Of a DNA stretch of 64,000 nucleotides, positions 32,218-46,182 are shown piece after piece. Source of the DNA: Sesamum alatum (lineage: Eukaryota > Streptophyta > Magnoliopsida > Lamiales > Pedaliaceae). A program made the position numbers and the translations under genes. The notes under the pieces are model-generated. The model had not been told where the DNA came from and ran no database searches. It saw nothing but the letters and a program-made list of their open reading frames with translations. The stretch covers positions 20,196,979-20,260,978 of the forward strand of contig JACGWO010000011.1 of NCBI GenBank assembly GCA_034509735.1. Reading direction: 5' to 3'. The stretch's first letter is position 1, and each line of letters opens with the position of its first letter.

Positions 32218-33436
32218 TTCTTGTGAGGTAATAATTAATGTTTTGGTATTGGTTTAAAATTGTTGTACAAATATTATGCTACTCATGTACGTATTTATAG
32301 ATTAGAAAAAAGTAATAAAAATGGAAATAAAAATAGAAATAGATAGTCATTAATTATTATAATATTACTGATTAAATTATTAAATCACTTTTAATAATAA
32401 TCCAGTCAATTATGGAGATTACTGATTTATATATATATATATATTATGAAGAAAAATTCTTATTGAAAACTTAATACATATATTATCATTTATTATAATT
32501 TCTGATTCACTCATTCACAGGTCTAACTTGACATCCATATCCTATTAAGGTTTGTAAATCAAGGAATTAATTATGCTGATAATTAATTTCAAAATTTAGA
32601 ATATATGTATCAAGACTTTACTTTCTATTTCCTTTTAAATTATCCTGATAAAGAAAAAAAAATATCCACAAATCCTAGCTAAACCCCATTATTACGAACT
32701 TATCTTCAGGCCCTAGATGAAAATTTACTATTGCCTACAGTTTTAATAGCTATGACTAAAACTCGTGATAAATAACTATATTAATCATGATTAACAAAAC
32801 TTGGTGCGAAACTTAGCTTATCAACAACGGAAATCATTTTTTTCATGTCTCTTAACAATGACAAATGATTTAGCTACACTCACAAAAATCACGACCAACA
32901 ACGTTGCATGACCGTGGTCAATATATAGCTATTTACCATGGTTGTATTTTGTTATGATTAAATGCTATATTTCATCTAGTGATGGCTTAATTAAATTAAC
33001 ATGTGATTATATAATTATACTTGGTTGATATTGTATAGGAGACTCCACCGATCTTCATGATTATTAGTAATTTAATTTATTGTTATTCTATAATTTAATT
33101 ACAAAGGTTCACTAATTAGGTCCAATTTGGTGCATGATGATAATAATTAATTTTAAAATATTTGATTTTATAAAAAAATGATTATGTTTAACACAATTTT
33201 ATAATTAATTATGTGTAAGTAATTAAGTTGTAATGGAACGTTCAAAACTAACTCTCATTTTCATATTAAAGTATTCCACCAAGATTAGACTTTGAACTCA
33301 CATAATTAAATAATAATTAGAAACTATAAATTAGAGAACTATATATTAAAAATGAATCAAGTTAATTATTTTTGTTAACTATATTCGTTTTTGGATAGCA
33401 TAATTGAGAAATGAATATAACATACATAATAAAAAA

Positions 33437-34364
33437 TGTGTGATTTTTTATGTGTTAATTATAGATCTTAAAAAGAAATTAATTAAACTTTGCAATTACA
33501 TATATAAACATTCATAGAATATATAAGTTTGATTAATGCTTAGTCGTTGAAAAATTAAATATATAAACATTCATCGAATATATAAGTTTGATTAATGCTT
33601 AGTCGTTGAACAATTGTTCAAAATTGTGACCAAATTGTATAGTCAAGTAGATATGAAAATTTTCTTTTTGCTTGAGTTTTGATGTTTTTATTATCTTATT
33701 CTGTTTTATAGTTTATTTATGCATTAATTATAGATTTAAAAAAAGAAATCAGTTATAAATTTTTGCTATTATATATATAAATATTCATCGAATATATAAG
33801 TTTGATGACTGCTTAGTCGCTGAACCAATTACATCACAGAATGAGGATGGCAAAAACCATTTTCCTAGCTTCCTTATGTAATCTGGCCGGATAGTTTAAA
33901 CCCCTAAAAAAAATATATTGTATAGTCAAGTATGCATGAAATTTCTCGTTTTGCTTGATTTTTAATGATTCAATAATTATCTTATTTTGTTTATTAGTTT
34001 ATGTATGTGTAATTTTTTATGTGTTAATTATAAATTTTACCTAATAACTGATTACAAGTACTCAAGCAAGTATGAAATTTTTTCTTTTGTTTGATTTTTA
34101 GCATATTTTTATTATCTTAATTTGTTTTCATAGTTCATGTATTCGTCATTTTTATGCATTATTAGGATCTTCAAGTCCCCAAAAACTCCTCTCAAAATCA
34201 CAAAAAAAAAAAAAAAACCCTCCGCAAGAAACGAAAAAAAGACTTACTCAAGCAAGTATGAAATTATTTTCTTTTCTTTGATTTTTTAATATTTTTTTTA
34301 TTATCTTATTTTATCTTGTAGTTCATGTGTATGTAATTTTTTTTATAGTAAATCTATATATATA
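33437..34364. repeat. Block R, third copy
   Basis: Same content and order as 23541-24473, with minor changes in A-run lengths. It joins block U at AATAAAAAA|TGTGTG, and Hel2 begins at its right end. Confidence 0.8.
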
Positions 34365-34454
34365 TCTATATATATATATATAGCAAAACGAAGTTTGACC
34401 AAATTAGTTCAATTTTGACCAAATACTTTTTCTGGATAGTTTTGAATTTTTTTA

Positions 34455-34765
34455 ATTCCCAAGAAAAAATCTCATTGGTTAGAAATATTATTTATTTTTA
34501 ATATATTAATTATATATATTTTGTATTTATCTAGAATCTTATCTCCAAGATTAGAAAAAAATTAATTATCAAGAAAAAATCTTATTGGTTAGAAACATAA
34601 TCTATTTTAATATATTAAATATTTATTTTATATTTATCCAAATCTTACATCCAAGATTATAATTGAGTTTCTAATTATCAAAAAAAAATCTAATTGGTTG
34701 GAAACATTTTCGTTTAATATATTAGATATATTTTATATATATCCAAATCATATCTCCAAAATTAT
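34455..34765. repeat. Three tandem units of about 105 bp near the Hel2 5' end
   Basis: Each unit has the order AAGAAAAAATCTNATTGG, TATTAAATATATTTTATAT, and CTTATATCCAAGATTA-like sequence. The AAAAAATCTAATTGG core also occurs near the Hel1 5' end (about 20644-20662), a further sign of relatedness. The same array is at about 48420-48735. Confidence 0.6.
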
Positions 34766-36446
34766 GATACTATTTTAATTTATATTTATATTAAATCATT
34801 ACTTAATGATTATGATCTCTGTCACATTTGTATTTAAATACTATGCATGTCTCATTGATCAGTAGATAGACTCAATTCTACCAATTTTCTATTCTCCATT
34901 AAATGATTTCAAAATTTAACACTCTGTCTACTTAATTCTTCTCATTGCTTTTTCTATGGCTACATAACATCTTACACTTTTCTATGGTATTAATTTATTT
35001 GTTGCTCTCAATGATCTTTCAATTATGTTAATCTTCATCCATTAATCATATACTTATGTCTATTAAAATTTAATATTTATTTATCGTTTACACTCATCTC
35101 ATGTGGCTAAACTGATGCTTTACTCTTTATCTTGATGTTGTTTTATTTTTTATATCTTAGTTTTCATGATACGTGAAATGTTGAAATAATAATCTATACC
35201 ATTTTTTATGTTTTCTTTATTAAATAATAACTTTAATATTTATTCCTCTTATGGTGTTAATTTTCATATTTCTATACATGGTGATTGCTTGATTTGTTTT
35301 TCTTCAATAAGAAATAGATTTATTTGGTGTTAATGGTAAATATTTCTTTTAAATATTTATTTGTATTATTTTACTTAATTTATCATTTGGTTTTTATTTA
35401 TGTTAAATATCTACTCTTTCCTATCTTTTATACATAAGTTTTTTGTTTCTATATATTATGATTTCATCCATTAATTTTGTTTTACAGTTTACTTCCGTTG
35501 TTCATTTTCATACTTCATTTTTTTTTTAATTTTTGTTTTTCTACAAGAATCAACTTATTGTTTAGCCTTAATGGGTATTATATTTCGTTTAATATTTATT
35601 TTTATGATTCTACTTAATCTGCCATTTAGTCTTTATTTCTGTTGAAATATCGATCATCTTTAAAATTTTATTCTATAGTTTAATTATGTTGTTCTTTTTC
35701 AAATTCATTAGGTACATATTGAGATAATAATCTCTACCATGTTCTTGTGTTTTCTTTATTAAATAATAAGTTTAATATGTATTCCTCTTATGGTGTTAAA
35801 TTTTCAGATTTCTATTGTGATTGCTTGATTTTGTTTTTTTACGAGAAGGAATAGATTTATTTGGTGTTAATAATAATATTTTATTTTAACATTTATTTGA
35901 AATATTCTATTTCATTTGACATTTAGTTTTTGTATTTGTTTAAATATTTATTCTTTTGTATCTTTTATACACCATTTTTTTTTTCATATATTATAGTTTC
36001 ATCCATTAATTTGTTTTATAGTTTACTTTTGTTGTTCTTTTTCATATTTCATTCTTTTATAGTTTTTTGTTTTTCTACAAGAGCGAACATATTTATTTCG
36101 CGTTACTTGCTACATATTTTGTTTAACATGTATTTGTATGATTCTACTTAATCTGCCATTTAGTTTGTTTATATTTAAGTATTTACCCGTTGTTTATTTT
36201 TATGCACCAATTATATATACATATATATTATCATCTTTTCAATTTTTTAATCTACAGTTTGATTTTGTTGTTCTTTTTCAAACTTCATTTTTTTACAAGA
36301 AGGAACATATTTTGTTGGTGTTAATAGGTACATATTTATTTCTTGGTATGATTCTATTTAATTCATCTGACGTTCAATTTTTATTTCTATTTAAAATTTA
36401 CCTTTTTGTATATTTTTATACACCATTATATATATATATATATATA

Positions 36447-39258
36447 CTAGCATGAACCCCATGCTATGCACGGAAATTTATAAATTTTATAATCTTTTAA
36501 TAAATTTGAAATATCTACATAATGGTATGTCATATTTTAATGACCATTTTACTATATACAATAGTGCAAATTTATTTATACAAAACTCAATATTTAATTC
36601 TTTACTAAGTTTATCTACAGAACATTTTGAAAATAACAATAGTATATGAACATATTATCATACATTGAGAAATTAAAATTATTTTATAAGTTTTAAATAT
36701 TATATATATTTTCTTATTCAATTAATAAAAGACATTATATAAAAGATATTATCTCATTACCCTATGATATAAATTCTCGTAAAAAAATGTGATTCGTATT
36801 AAATGATCCATTTTAATAAAGTTTATGAAACTAATAACAAATAAAGTATATGCTAACAATATAAATATACAATAAGAAATTAGAAACATGTAGGGATATA
36901 ACATAATAAAAAATTTCTAGTAGTTGGATTCATGTCCAGTAATCATCATATATACTGTAAGATCATCGAGTTACCTTTTAATGAATACTTTCTTTTATCA
37001 TGTTGAATTTTTCAACCTGAAGTCATTATTTTTCACTTGATATTGAACTTATTAATTTCATATAATTTTATCTATCCTTTTGTTAGTTTCATTTGCTTTT
37101 GTCAATGTTAATCTCCATACACACTCTCACAAAACCTGACTATTGACACGCCATCAAACATAATAAATGTGAATACATTATGATACTATCATATGCCCTA
37201 ATGATATAAACGGACTTCTCTTAGAAAAAAATATAATTCGTAATAAATTGTCCCTTTTACAAATCAAGTTTCTGAAAGGAAAAAATATAGAATCACTTTT
37301 GATTTTCTTCATAAAACATAAATAGAACAACATTTATAATTAATAAAAGTAGAGATATTTATATTTCTAAATTATATGCTAAGAAAACATATGCATACTA
37401 AGAAATTCTGAATGCTACAATTGTAAGATGTAGAGCAATATCCACATAATAAAACATTCTAATGGTTTAGCTTGTGCCCAAATATTATTATAAAACCTTG
37501 TAAAGTAATCAAATTACTTTTTAATGAATAATTCGTCTATCAAGTTGAAATTTCTACCATGAACATCTAAATTATGAAATAAGTAGATAGTAAAATTATA
37601 AAATGAAAATAAAAAATACCTAAGAATGAAAATTTAATATGAAACTACATGTAAACATCACTAAATACTAAAATGGACGAAAGAAATTTTGTGCAGAAAA
37701 TATCACAAATACTTTTAGTCTGTACATATCATTAAGATAAGAGTTTTAAATAAATAAACATGAAATTTAATGAACAAAACTTGAAAAATTGGATAACTTT
37801 AATACAAATAAAAGCATATAAACTATATGTCCATATCTAGAAAAGAGGGCAAGAAATGAAATTTCAGTTAAACTTTTTTTAATTGATATTGAAAAAAAAA
37901 AAGATTTTGATGAACTATTATTAGATAAAAATATATGTTCATTTAGTGTTCAAGTAGAGAAATCATGACCAATCGTTCAAAAGAATTATGAATTAAAAAG
38001 AAATAATTTGAACGAAATATTGTACCTAAATGTAAATATTTAAATAGAAAAATCATTAATCAATGGAACAAACAAAGAATGAAATGGAACATGATGAAAA
38101 AAATATAATTCAAAAATAAAGTTTAAGTAAATACTAACAAATTAATAATAAGAGCAAATAAATAAATAACAAAATTATAAAACTTTTAGGAAGTAAGTAT
38201 CAAGAATACTTCATGGAAGGTTCTCTACTAAAAAAGTAAAAATATATTGAAAAGATTAAAAAAGAAGAAGATTATCTAAAACACAAAAAGAAAAATGCAT
38301 AAGCGTGGTGAAATTGGATATCAAATAGCAAAAGAAAAAATTATTAAAAAAAATGCATCAGAAAAAGAAGCTAGCACTGCTCTATGAGGTTGCCCTTTAC
38401 ATTAATGAATATTATGTTATCATGTTATACATAGAGAAGCCTTTTTATTTTCTAAAAAAAATTATAAACAAAACTTGAAATTGATATTTTCATATATCTA
38501 TCAAGTATGACCGCCATTTTGTATTGCAATAAATCCCAACCTATGAAACTTACAATATATTTGATTTTAAAATTTTGATAGAGCAACAATTTAAAAAATT
38601 ATTTTACTAAGGAAAAAAAATATCTATATGCGAGAGGATGACCTAATGTATTTTGTAACATAATCTTTTAAACAAATCAAGCATTGAACCTATCCTTTTT
38701 AAACCTAAATAACAATGAAAGTTAAAATCAAATCCAATCAGAAAAAACTAAGAAAAAGAAAAAATATTAATTTCAATGAAATTAAAAATTGACTTTATCA
38801 ATATCAATGAACTAATATAAAATCATCAAAAACATATGGTAATGAAAGATATACATTGTAAAAGATAATGATTTTACCTGATTAATTAAATTAAGAATTT
38901 ACTAAATGAGATATACCAACAGATTGATATAAGTTTAGTGACTAAAAAGTATATAATTAAAATAAAAATAAATGATTAATCATAAGATAAATATTTTTTT
39001 ATATCAATTGTTTACAATAAATACAAATTTGATTAGTATCCTAATTTTGATGGTGTAATCTAGTATAGATAAACACTAATCTTGCATATATGAATTTTTA
39101 GATAAATACAAATTTAAGTTTTAATTTTAAAAAATGTATGAGATTTCAACCAATGAGATGTTTTCTTAACAATTAAAAAATTCAAAATCACCAGAAATTA
39201 GTATTCAGTCAAAATTGATTGATTTTGGTCAACTATCGTTTTGCTATATATATATAGA
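36447..39258 (-). mobile_element. Hel3, copy 2, nested in Hel2
   Basis: CTAG end at 36447-36450 and TC start at 39257-39258 on the minus strand, flanked by A/T as in copy 1. It is nearly identical to 25381-28183. Confidence 0.65.
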
Positions 39259-41536
39259 TTATAGTATCATCCGTTAAATTTTCATTTTTAAGTTTAGTTT
39301 TGTTGTTCTTTTTTAGATTTCATTTTTTTGTTTACTAATTACGATATTTTATAAGGTGGAAAGAATGATCATATTAGTTTTCCCGAACTATATAAACATG
39401 AATCTACTAAATCTGTGATCATATGGTTTGTAAATCTTTATATTACCATGTAAATATATGTATTTTCATGTGTGTGTAATTCGAGCTCTTTTCAAGAAAA
39501 GGTCCACACGGTTGTTCGAAATTTATTTTCTTCTTTTGTATATTTTAATATAATCAAAAAATTTATAGAGATGTGTTAAATTAATAATAAATATAGAGGT
39601 TAATTCAATAAAATTTTAATATAATTTTTTTTAACTATTTTTAGTTATTCGTAGTATAACTATTATAAAATTTCTTTTTGAACTTTGAGATATTAAATCG
39701 TTTTAGTTCATTGTACTAAATAATTAAAATTCACACTATTAATAAATTAAAATTTTGAGATACTTATTTGTATATTTCGGAATATTCAAATAAGTATCAT
39801 TTTTTAATATTTTAATTTTATAAATGAGAGATCGTCAAAATCAACTGATTTGCAATTTTTTTGGAGAAAAATATCTCTTTGAATTTTTGGAAAATAAATT
39901 ATATCATTATAAACACTTTTGACTTTTGTAATCGGTCAAACGAAACAAAATAATTAAATAAATGAAAACCTCAAAGTTTCCTAAGTTTGTAAAAGTTTTC
40001 CAACATATATATATAAATATAGTGAGAAGAAAATTTATTTTGTAATTAAATAATAATAAAAGAATTTATAAATACAAAATACCAATGTTTTTTATTGTCC
40101 TAAAATAAGGCAAGAATTAATAGTTGAAAATGAAAATTTGATGAATGAACTTTATGAATTTAAGAATAATTTAATAAGTTTTCAAAGTAGAACAACCTAT
40201 TGCAGGGGGATTGTAGTAATTTCTTAGTTTTTAACTTGAATTAAACTCATTCTTTTGATAAATGAAAGAAAATCTTATGTTTGTGATTCACTTAAAAAAA
40301 AAAAAAGAAATAAAGAATATAATCTACATATTAGTAAGTTATTGCATTTGGACTTTTTAATTCACTTTATGCAAAACATGAACTATAGAATAATTAATTA
40401 CTTGAGTTTTTATGGAGATAAAGTTTCATATTTTATCCTTCAAAAGTCACTATGAGACATACTTCCACCGTATATATTTTACAGTGTTATATTGCTTCCA
40501 AAAATCCAAAAAATTGAATAGGGAGTAGTATGGTTTGCAAATTGCTCAAAGACTATAGCATATTAACACGACTAATTTGTTATTTTTTTTTTTTTTTTTG
40601 TTAAAACTTAGTAGTTATAATTGCCTACTTATACATTTCAATATATTTTGTATTTAAATTTTTTGGCATATTTTGTTTTTTATTATTTATAGTTTTTTTT
40701 CCTCTTGCTAACCTTTATTATTAATGTATTCAGGCTTCTAGAAAAATATTTGATAAATATTTGTTGCTTTAACTGTTGATTTATTTTTGTTCAACTCATT
40801 CTTTTAATTTTAAGATTAATCTTTCATCTTTTAGGATTTCTTTAAGCCGATGAAAGTGTTTTTATTATCAGGGTTGGTGATAATGTTGCTATGTTTATTA
40901 TTTAACTGTATTTAGTCATTTATGTTTATTTGTTCTTTATTTTATTTTGTCATTCATTATAATTAATTTACTCCTTATCTTTTTCGTTCAAAATGATGAA
41001 ATGATATTGGGATTTTAAAATTATTTTAATTTTTTTTTAGCTTCCACATTTTCTTCTTCTTTTACCATTTTATTTATCTTTCTTATAACCCATTAAAAGT
41101 AAGTTTTTTATTTTTTTATATTTTATTTCTTTAATATGGAAGATCATTTTAGATTTATGTATTTTAATATGATTTTTGATGAAAGATGAACTATATAATA
41201 CAAACAATATATCTAACTAATTCTTTATTTTTTATATTTTTATATAAGGTTGAAAATATGTAAAAAAAATATATATTTAATAGAATGTCGTAACTGTTTG
41301 AAAGTAATCCTCATATAATACAAATTTTAGTAAGTCGAAATATATTGTATATGTAGGAAAATATATTTGTCAATAATAATCAAATAGATTAAAAATTCAA
41401 AACTACGATGTTTTACCTATTAAAAATGAAAATTTTATTTTACGTAAGAAATCTTTATAGCATAATATATATAAAAATATTATTAAATTGAAACAAGAAA
41501 GATATATAACTGTGCATAGTACGGGGACTACGCTAG

Positions 41537-42294
41537 TATATATATATTTGAAGAGGGTCTTTGACCCCAATGGTTCAATTATGACCAAAATTCTAAATTT
41601 TTAGAATTTTCAATTATTTAATTATCTAGAAAAAATCTAATTGGTTGGTTTAATTTTAATAGGAATTCTAATTTCTTCTTTTTTAAAAAGTTCAGTTACC
41701 AAACTAAATCCCTAAAATTTTGTGAATTTTTTTTGGAAAGATAGAACTAATTTGGTTTAGTCTTAGCAGGAATGTTAATTCTCCGTTTAAAATATTTCAG
41801 TTACCGAAGTAAATCCTAAAATTTTGCATGAAAATAAGAAAATCCTCATGAAGATATTTAAAGGACACCAAAGATAAGCAATAATTAATGAAATATGGTA
41901 AAAATTTCATAATGCAGCAAAGACAACTCATTGTCCATCATTATAAATGCACAAATTATTCTTTTTGTTTTACTAATTTACGTTAGCACTTTTTTTTAAA
42001 AAAAAAATTGCTGTTTTTATTAGATAACAATTTCTCACTTTTGTATAATTTCAAAATTCTAGATAATGATGAAAACTAAAAAGAACAATTTTAAGGTGGC
42101 ATTGTCCATGGGAACCCATCCCAAAGTATGATATTTTTATATTTCGAGAAATTTTTTTAGTCTTAGTTAATATATCGATTCAATTATGTTTAGCGTTATT
42201 TATGTTTTGTGATATTTTGGACATTAAGTTTTGAGTGTGTAAACTAACATAATATTTTTTAAATAAGTCGTGCATAGCACGGGTCACATGCTAG
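41537..42294 (+). mobile_element. Hel1, copy 3
   Basis: Follows the Hel2 CTAG end directly. The hairpin CGTGC-ATA-GCACG and terminal CTAG are at 42291-42294. It is nearly identical to 30455-31214. Confidence 0.65.
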
Positions 42295-42402
42295 TATAAA
42301 TAATATTGGAGGGAATTATTTGCAAGAAAGAAGAGTATTATTTATTATAAGAATTAATATGAGTAAGTCTCTATTATTTGAGTGGAATCTTAAAATGATC
42401 TT

Positions 42403-43294
42403 CTACGCTCTGTCTGTTTTCTTGTCTGTGGTGTGTTGTTGTTGATGTTCATCAGCAACACGAGTAGTAGCATGGCCACGGTCATGGATGATCTTTTTGG
42501 CATCGTTAATACAAGCGCAGAAGCCATTATAACATTCTAACGAAGCATCAATACATACAATTAAATCTCTGCAATCATCCGCTGTCTTGCATGCCAAATC
42601 ACCATAGCTTCTTGTTAACACTGTCAACCAAACACAAGAAAATATTCCTCATTAATTATATCATAACCTACATTAATTGATATACCTATGCAAATACATA
42701 TACACATCATCGGCAAAAACTAGGTCCGATATATTTTCAGATCCACCATTTACGAAATTAAAAAAAATAATCACATAACTTGCGAAAAAGTCTGTTTTTC
42801 ACTCCTCCTATAACCTTTGATCATTAGGAAATTGATGGAAAAAAATTCAAATTAAAGTCACTTAGCAGCTATCTTTAATTTTAGAATCAAGAGAAACAAC
42901 TACATGACGTGTATTTGGATTTTCTGTCAATTCCTAACTTAAATTGGGTAGAAGAAATAAAAGTGGATTTATTTTTAATTTAATTATGAAACTATTTTAA
43001 AAAATTCCATAAGTAATGGGGCTAAAAGTGTATAGAGACTAATTTATGGGATGAAAATTATGATCTCTCCACCTTTTTTTATAATCATAAGTTAGAAATT
43101 ATGGATGAAATAATTAGAAAATATGCACCAGGTATAATTCAATATAAATTTCGCATATATATGGGAAATAATTTGGTGGTGGTGGTGGTGGAGGTGCATT
43201 TTATAATGTATGCAAAGAAAGATAGGGAAATAAAAAAAACCATTGGCAGAAGTAAGAAAGTGAGGAAGCAAATCATCAACTTTTGAGAAGCCAT
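42403..43294 (-). pseudogene. Cysteine-rich peptide, copy 3: frameshift in the signal peptide
   Basis: Exon 2 (42403-42620) is intact with all six cysteines. Exon 1 (43241-43294) is 54 nt instead of 55: one base is missing where other copies read GGCAAGAAG on + (here GGCAGAAG). The signal then ends LLLPM and the splice to exon 2 runs at once into TAA. The copy is either a pseudogene or carries a sequencing error, which is plausible because it lies close to the assembly gap. The signal has Cys at residue 9 (MICFL). Confidence 0.65.
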
Positions 43295-43599
43295 TTCTTG
43301 TGAGGTAATAATTAATGTTTTGGTATTGGTTTAAAATTGTTGTACAAATATTATGCTACTCATGTACGTATTTATAGATTAGAAAAAAGTAATAAAAATG
43401 AAATAAAATAGAAATAGATAGTCATTAATTATTATAATATTACTGATTAAATTATTAAATCACTTTTAATAATAATCCAGTCAATTATGGAGATTACTGA
43501 TTTATATATATATATATTATGAAGAAAAATTCTTATTGAAAACTTAATACATATATATCATTTATTATAATTTCTGATTCACTCATTCACAGTGTCTAA

Positions 43600-44099
43600 N
43601 NNNNNNNNNNNNNNNNNNNNNNNNNNNNNNNNNNNNNNNNNNNNNNNNNNNNNNNNNNNNNNNNNNNNNNNNNNNNNNNNNNNNNNNNNNNNNNNNNNNN
43701 NNNNNNNNNNNNNNNNNNNNNNNNNNNNNNNNNNNNNNNNNNNNNNNNNNNNNNNNNNNNNNNNNNNNNNNNNNNNNNNNNNNNNNNNNNNNNNNNNNNN
43801 NNNNNNNNNNNNNNNNNNNNNNNNNNNNNNNNNNNNNNNNNNNNNNNNNNNNNNNNNNNNNNNNNNNNNNNNNNNNNNNNNNNNNNNNNNNNNNNNNNNN
43901 NNNNNNNNNNNNNNNNNNNNNNNNNNNNNNNNNNNNNNNNNNNNNNNNNNNNNNNNNNNNNNNNNNNNNNNNNNNNNNNNNNNNNNNNNNNNNNNNNNNN
44001 NNNNNNNNNNNNNNNNNNNNNNNNNNNNNNNNNNNNNNNNNNNNNNNNNNNNNNNNNNNNNNNNNNNNNNNNNNNNNNNNNNNNNNNNNNNNNNNNNNN
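43600..44099. other. Assembly gap (500 N)
   Basis: A run of exactly 500 N, a conventional placeholder length. The left flank matches unit position 32520 and the right flank matches 41218. If the unit is complete the true missing sequence is about 8.7 kb (rest of U, R, and Hel2/Hel3). Both flanks end in the shared string TCTAA/TAAC, consistent with a collapsed repeat. Confidence 0.95.
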
Positions 44100-44422
44100 T
44101 AACTAATTCTTTATTTTTTATATTTTTATATAAGGTTGAAAATATGTAAAAAAATATATAGTTAATAGAATGTCATAACTGTTTGAAAGTAATCCTCATA
44201 TAATACAAATTTTAGTAAGTCGAAATATATTGTATATGTAGGAAAATATATTTGTCAATAATAATCAAATAGATTAAAAATTCAAAACTACGATGTTTTA
44301 CCTATTAAAAATGAAAATTTTATTTTACGTAAGAAATCTTTATAGCATAATATATATAAAAATATTATTAAATTGAAACAAGAAAAGATATATAACTGTG
44401 CATAGTACGGGGACTACGCTAG
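44100..44422 (+). mobile_element. Hel2, copy 3: only the 3' end, right of the gap
   Basis: It matches 41216-41536 and ends CTAG at 44419-44422. The remainder lies in the N gap. Confidence 0.6.
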
Positions 44423-45180
44423 TATATATATATTTGAAGAGGGTCTTTGACCCCAATGGTTCAATTATGACCGAAATTCTAAATTTTTAGAATTTTCAAT
44501 TATTTAATTATCTAGAAAAAATCTAATTGGTTGGTTTAATTTTAATAGGAATTCTAATTTCTTCTTTTTTAAAAAGTTCAGTTACCAAACTAAATCCCTA
44601 AAATTTTGTGAATTTTTTTTGGAAAGATAGAACTAATTTGGTTTAGTCTTAGCAGGAATGTTAATTCTCCCGTTTAAAATATTTCAGTTACCGAAGTAAA
44701 TCCTAAAATTTTGCATGAAAATAAGAAAATCCTCATGAAGATATTTAAAGGACACCAAAGATAAGCAATAATTAATGAAATATGGTAAAAAATTTCATAA
44801 TGCAGCAAAGACAACTCATTGTCCATCATTATAAATGCACAAATTATTCTTTTTGTTTTACTAATTTACGTTAGCACTTTTTTTTAAAAAAAAAATTGCT
44901 GTTTTTATTAGATAACAATTTCTCACTTTTGTATAATTTCAAAATTCTAGATAATGATGAAAACTAAAAGAACAATTTTAAGGTGGCATTGTCCATGGGA
45001 ACCCATCCCAAAGTATGATATTTTTATATTTCGAGAAATTTTTTAGTCTTAGTTAATATATCGATTCAATTATGTTTAGCGTTATTTATGTTTTGTGATA
45101 TTTTGGACATTAAGTTTTGAGTGTGTAAACTAACATAATATTTTTTAAATAAGTCGTGCATAGCACGGGTCACATGCTAG
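44423..45180 (+). mobile_element. Hel1, copy 4
   Basis: Same ends as copies 2 and 3, with CTAG at 45177-45180. Confidence 0.65.
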
Positions 45181-45288
45181 TATAAATAATATTGGAGGGA
45201 ATTATTTGCAAGAAAGAAGAGTATTATTTATTATAAGAATTAATATGAGTAAGTCTCTATTATTTGAGTGGAATCTTAAAATGATCTT

Positions 45289-46182
45289 CTACGCTCTGTC
45301 TGTTTTCTTGTCTGTGGTGTGTTGTTGTTGATGTTCATCAGCAACACGAGTAGTAGCATGGCCACGGTCATGGATGATCTTTTTGGCATCGTTAATACAA
45401 GCGCAGAAGCCATTATAACATTCTAACGAAGCATCAATACATACAATTAAATCTCTGCAATCATCCGCTGTCTTGCATGCCAAATCACCATAGCTTCTTG
45501 TTAACACTGTCAACCAAACACAAGAAAATATTCCTCATTAATTATATCATAACCTACATTAATTGATATACCTATGCAAATACATATACACATCATCGGC
45601 AAAAAACTAGGTCCGATATATTTTCAGATCCACCATTTACGAAATTAAAAAAAATAATCACATAACTTGCGAAAAAGTCTGTTTTTCACTCCTCCTATAA
45701 CCTTTGATCATTAGGAAATTGATGGAAAAAAATTCAAATTAAAGTCACTTAGCAGCTATCTTTAATTTTAGAATCAAGAGAAACAACTACATGACGTGTA
45801 TTTGGATTTTCTGTCAATTCCTAACTTAAATTGGTAGAAGAAATAAAAGTGGATTTATTTTTAATTTAATTATGAAACTATTTTAAAAAATTCCATAAGT
45901 AATGGGGCTAAAAGTGTATAGAGACTAATTTATGGGATGAAAATTATGATCTCTCCACCTTTTTTATAATCATAAGTTAGAAATTATGGATGAAATAATT
46001 AGAAAATATGCACCAGGTATAATTCAATATAAATTTCGCATATATATGGGAAATAATTTGGTGGTGGTGGTGGTGGAGGTGCATTTTATAATGTATGCAA
46101 AAAGAAAGATAGGGAAATAAAAAAAACCATTGGCAAGAAGTAAGAAAGTGAGGAAGCAAATCATCAACTTTTGAGAAGCCAT
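45289..46182 (-). CDS. Secreted six-cysteine defensin-like/NCR-like peptide, copy 4
   Basis: Exon 1 is 46128-46182 (MASQKLMICFLTFLLLAN) and exon 2 is 45289-45506. The reading frame is intact across the phase-1 intron. The mature region matches copy 2. The Tyr-to-Cys change at residue 9 lies inside the hydrophobic core of the signal and is shared with copies 3 and 5, so it would be removed with the signal. Confidence 0.76.

Larger units (their letters stand above)
34365..41536 (+). mobile_element. Hel2, copy 2: full-length non-autonomous Helitron
   Basis: It begins TCTATATATATATATATAGC and ends CTAG at 41533-41536. It is 7.17 kb including nested Hel3. It carries a 1.15-kb stretch (about 34441-35590) that is absent from copy 1. 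Within that, three tandem units of about 105 bp (about 34455-34765) each contain AAGAAAAAATCTNATTGGTT and a ...TTTATCCAAATCTTA... block. No Rep/helicase gene is visible. Confidence 0.65.

Noticed and set aside
43101..43286. Plus-strand open frame over the peptide gene intron and exon 1
   Set aside because: Antisense shadow. It exists in copy 3 only because of indels and contains the translated GGT microsatellite.
43592..44149. Open frame across the N run
   Set aside because: Made of unknown bases. It reflects the assembly gap only.
45977..46159. Minus-strand frame with a poly-His run near exon 1 of copies 4 and 5
   Set aside because: It is an out-of-frame reading of exon 1 running into the intron. 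The intact signal peptide starts at 46182 in another frame and is spliced.
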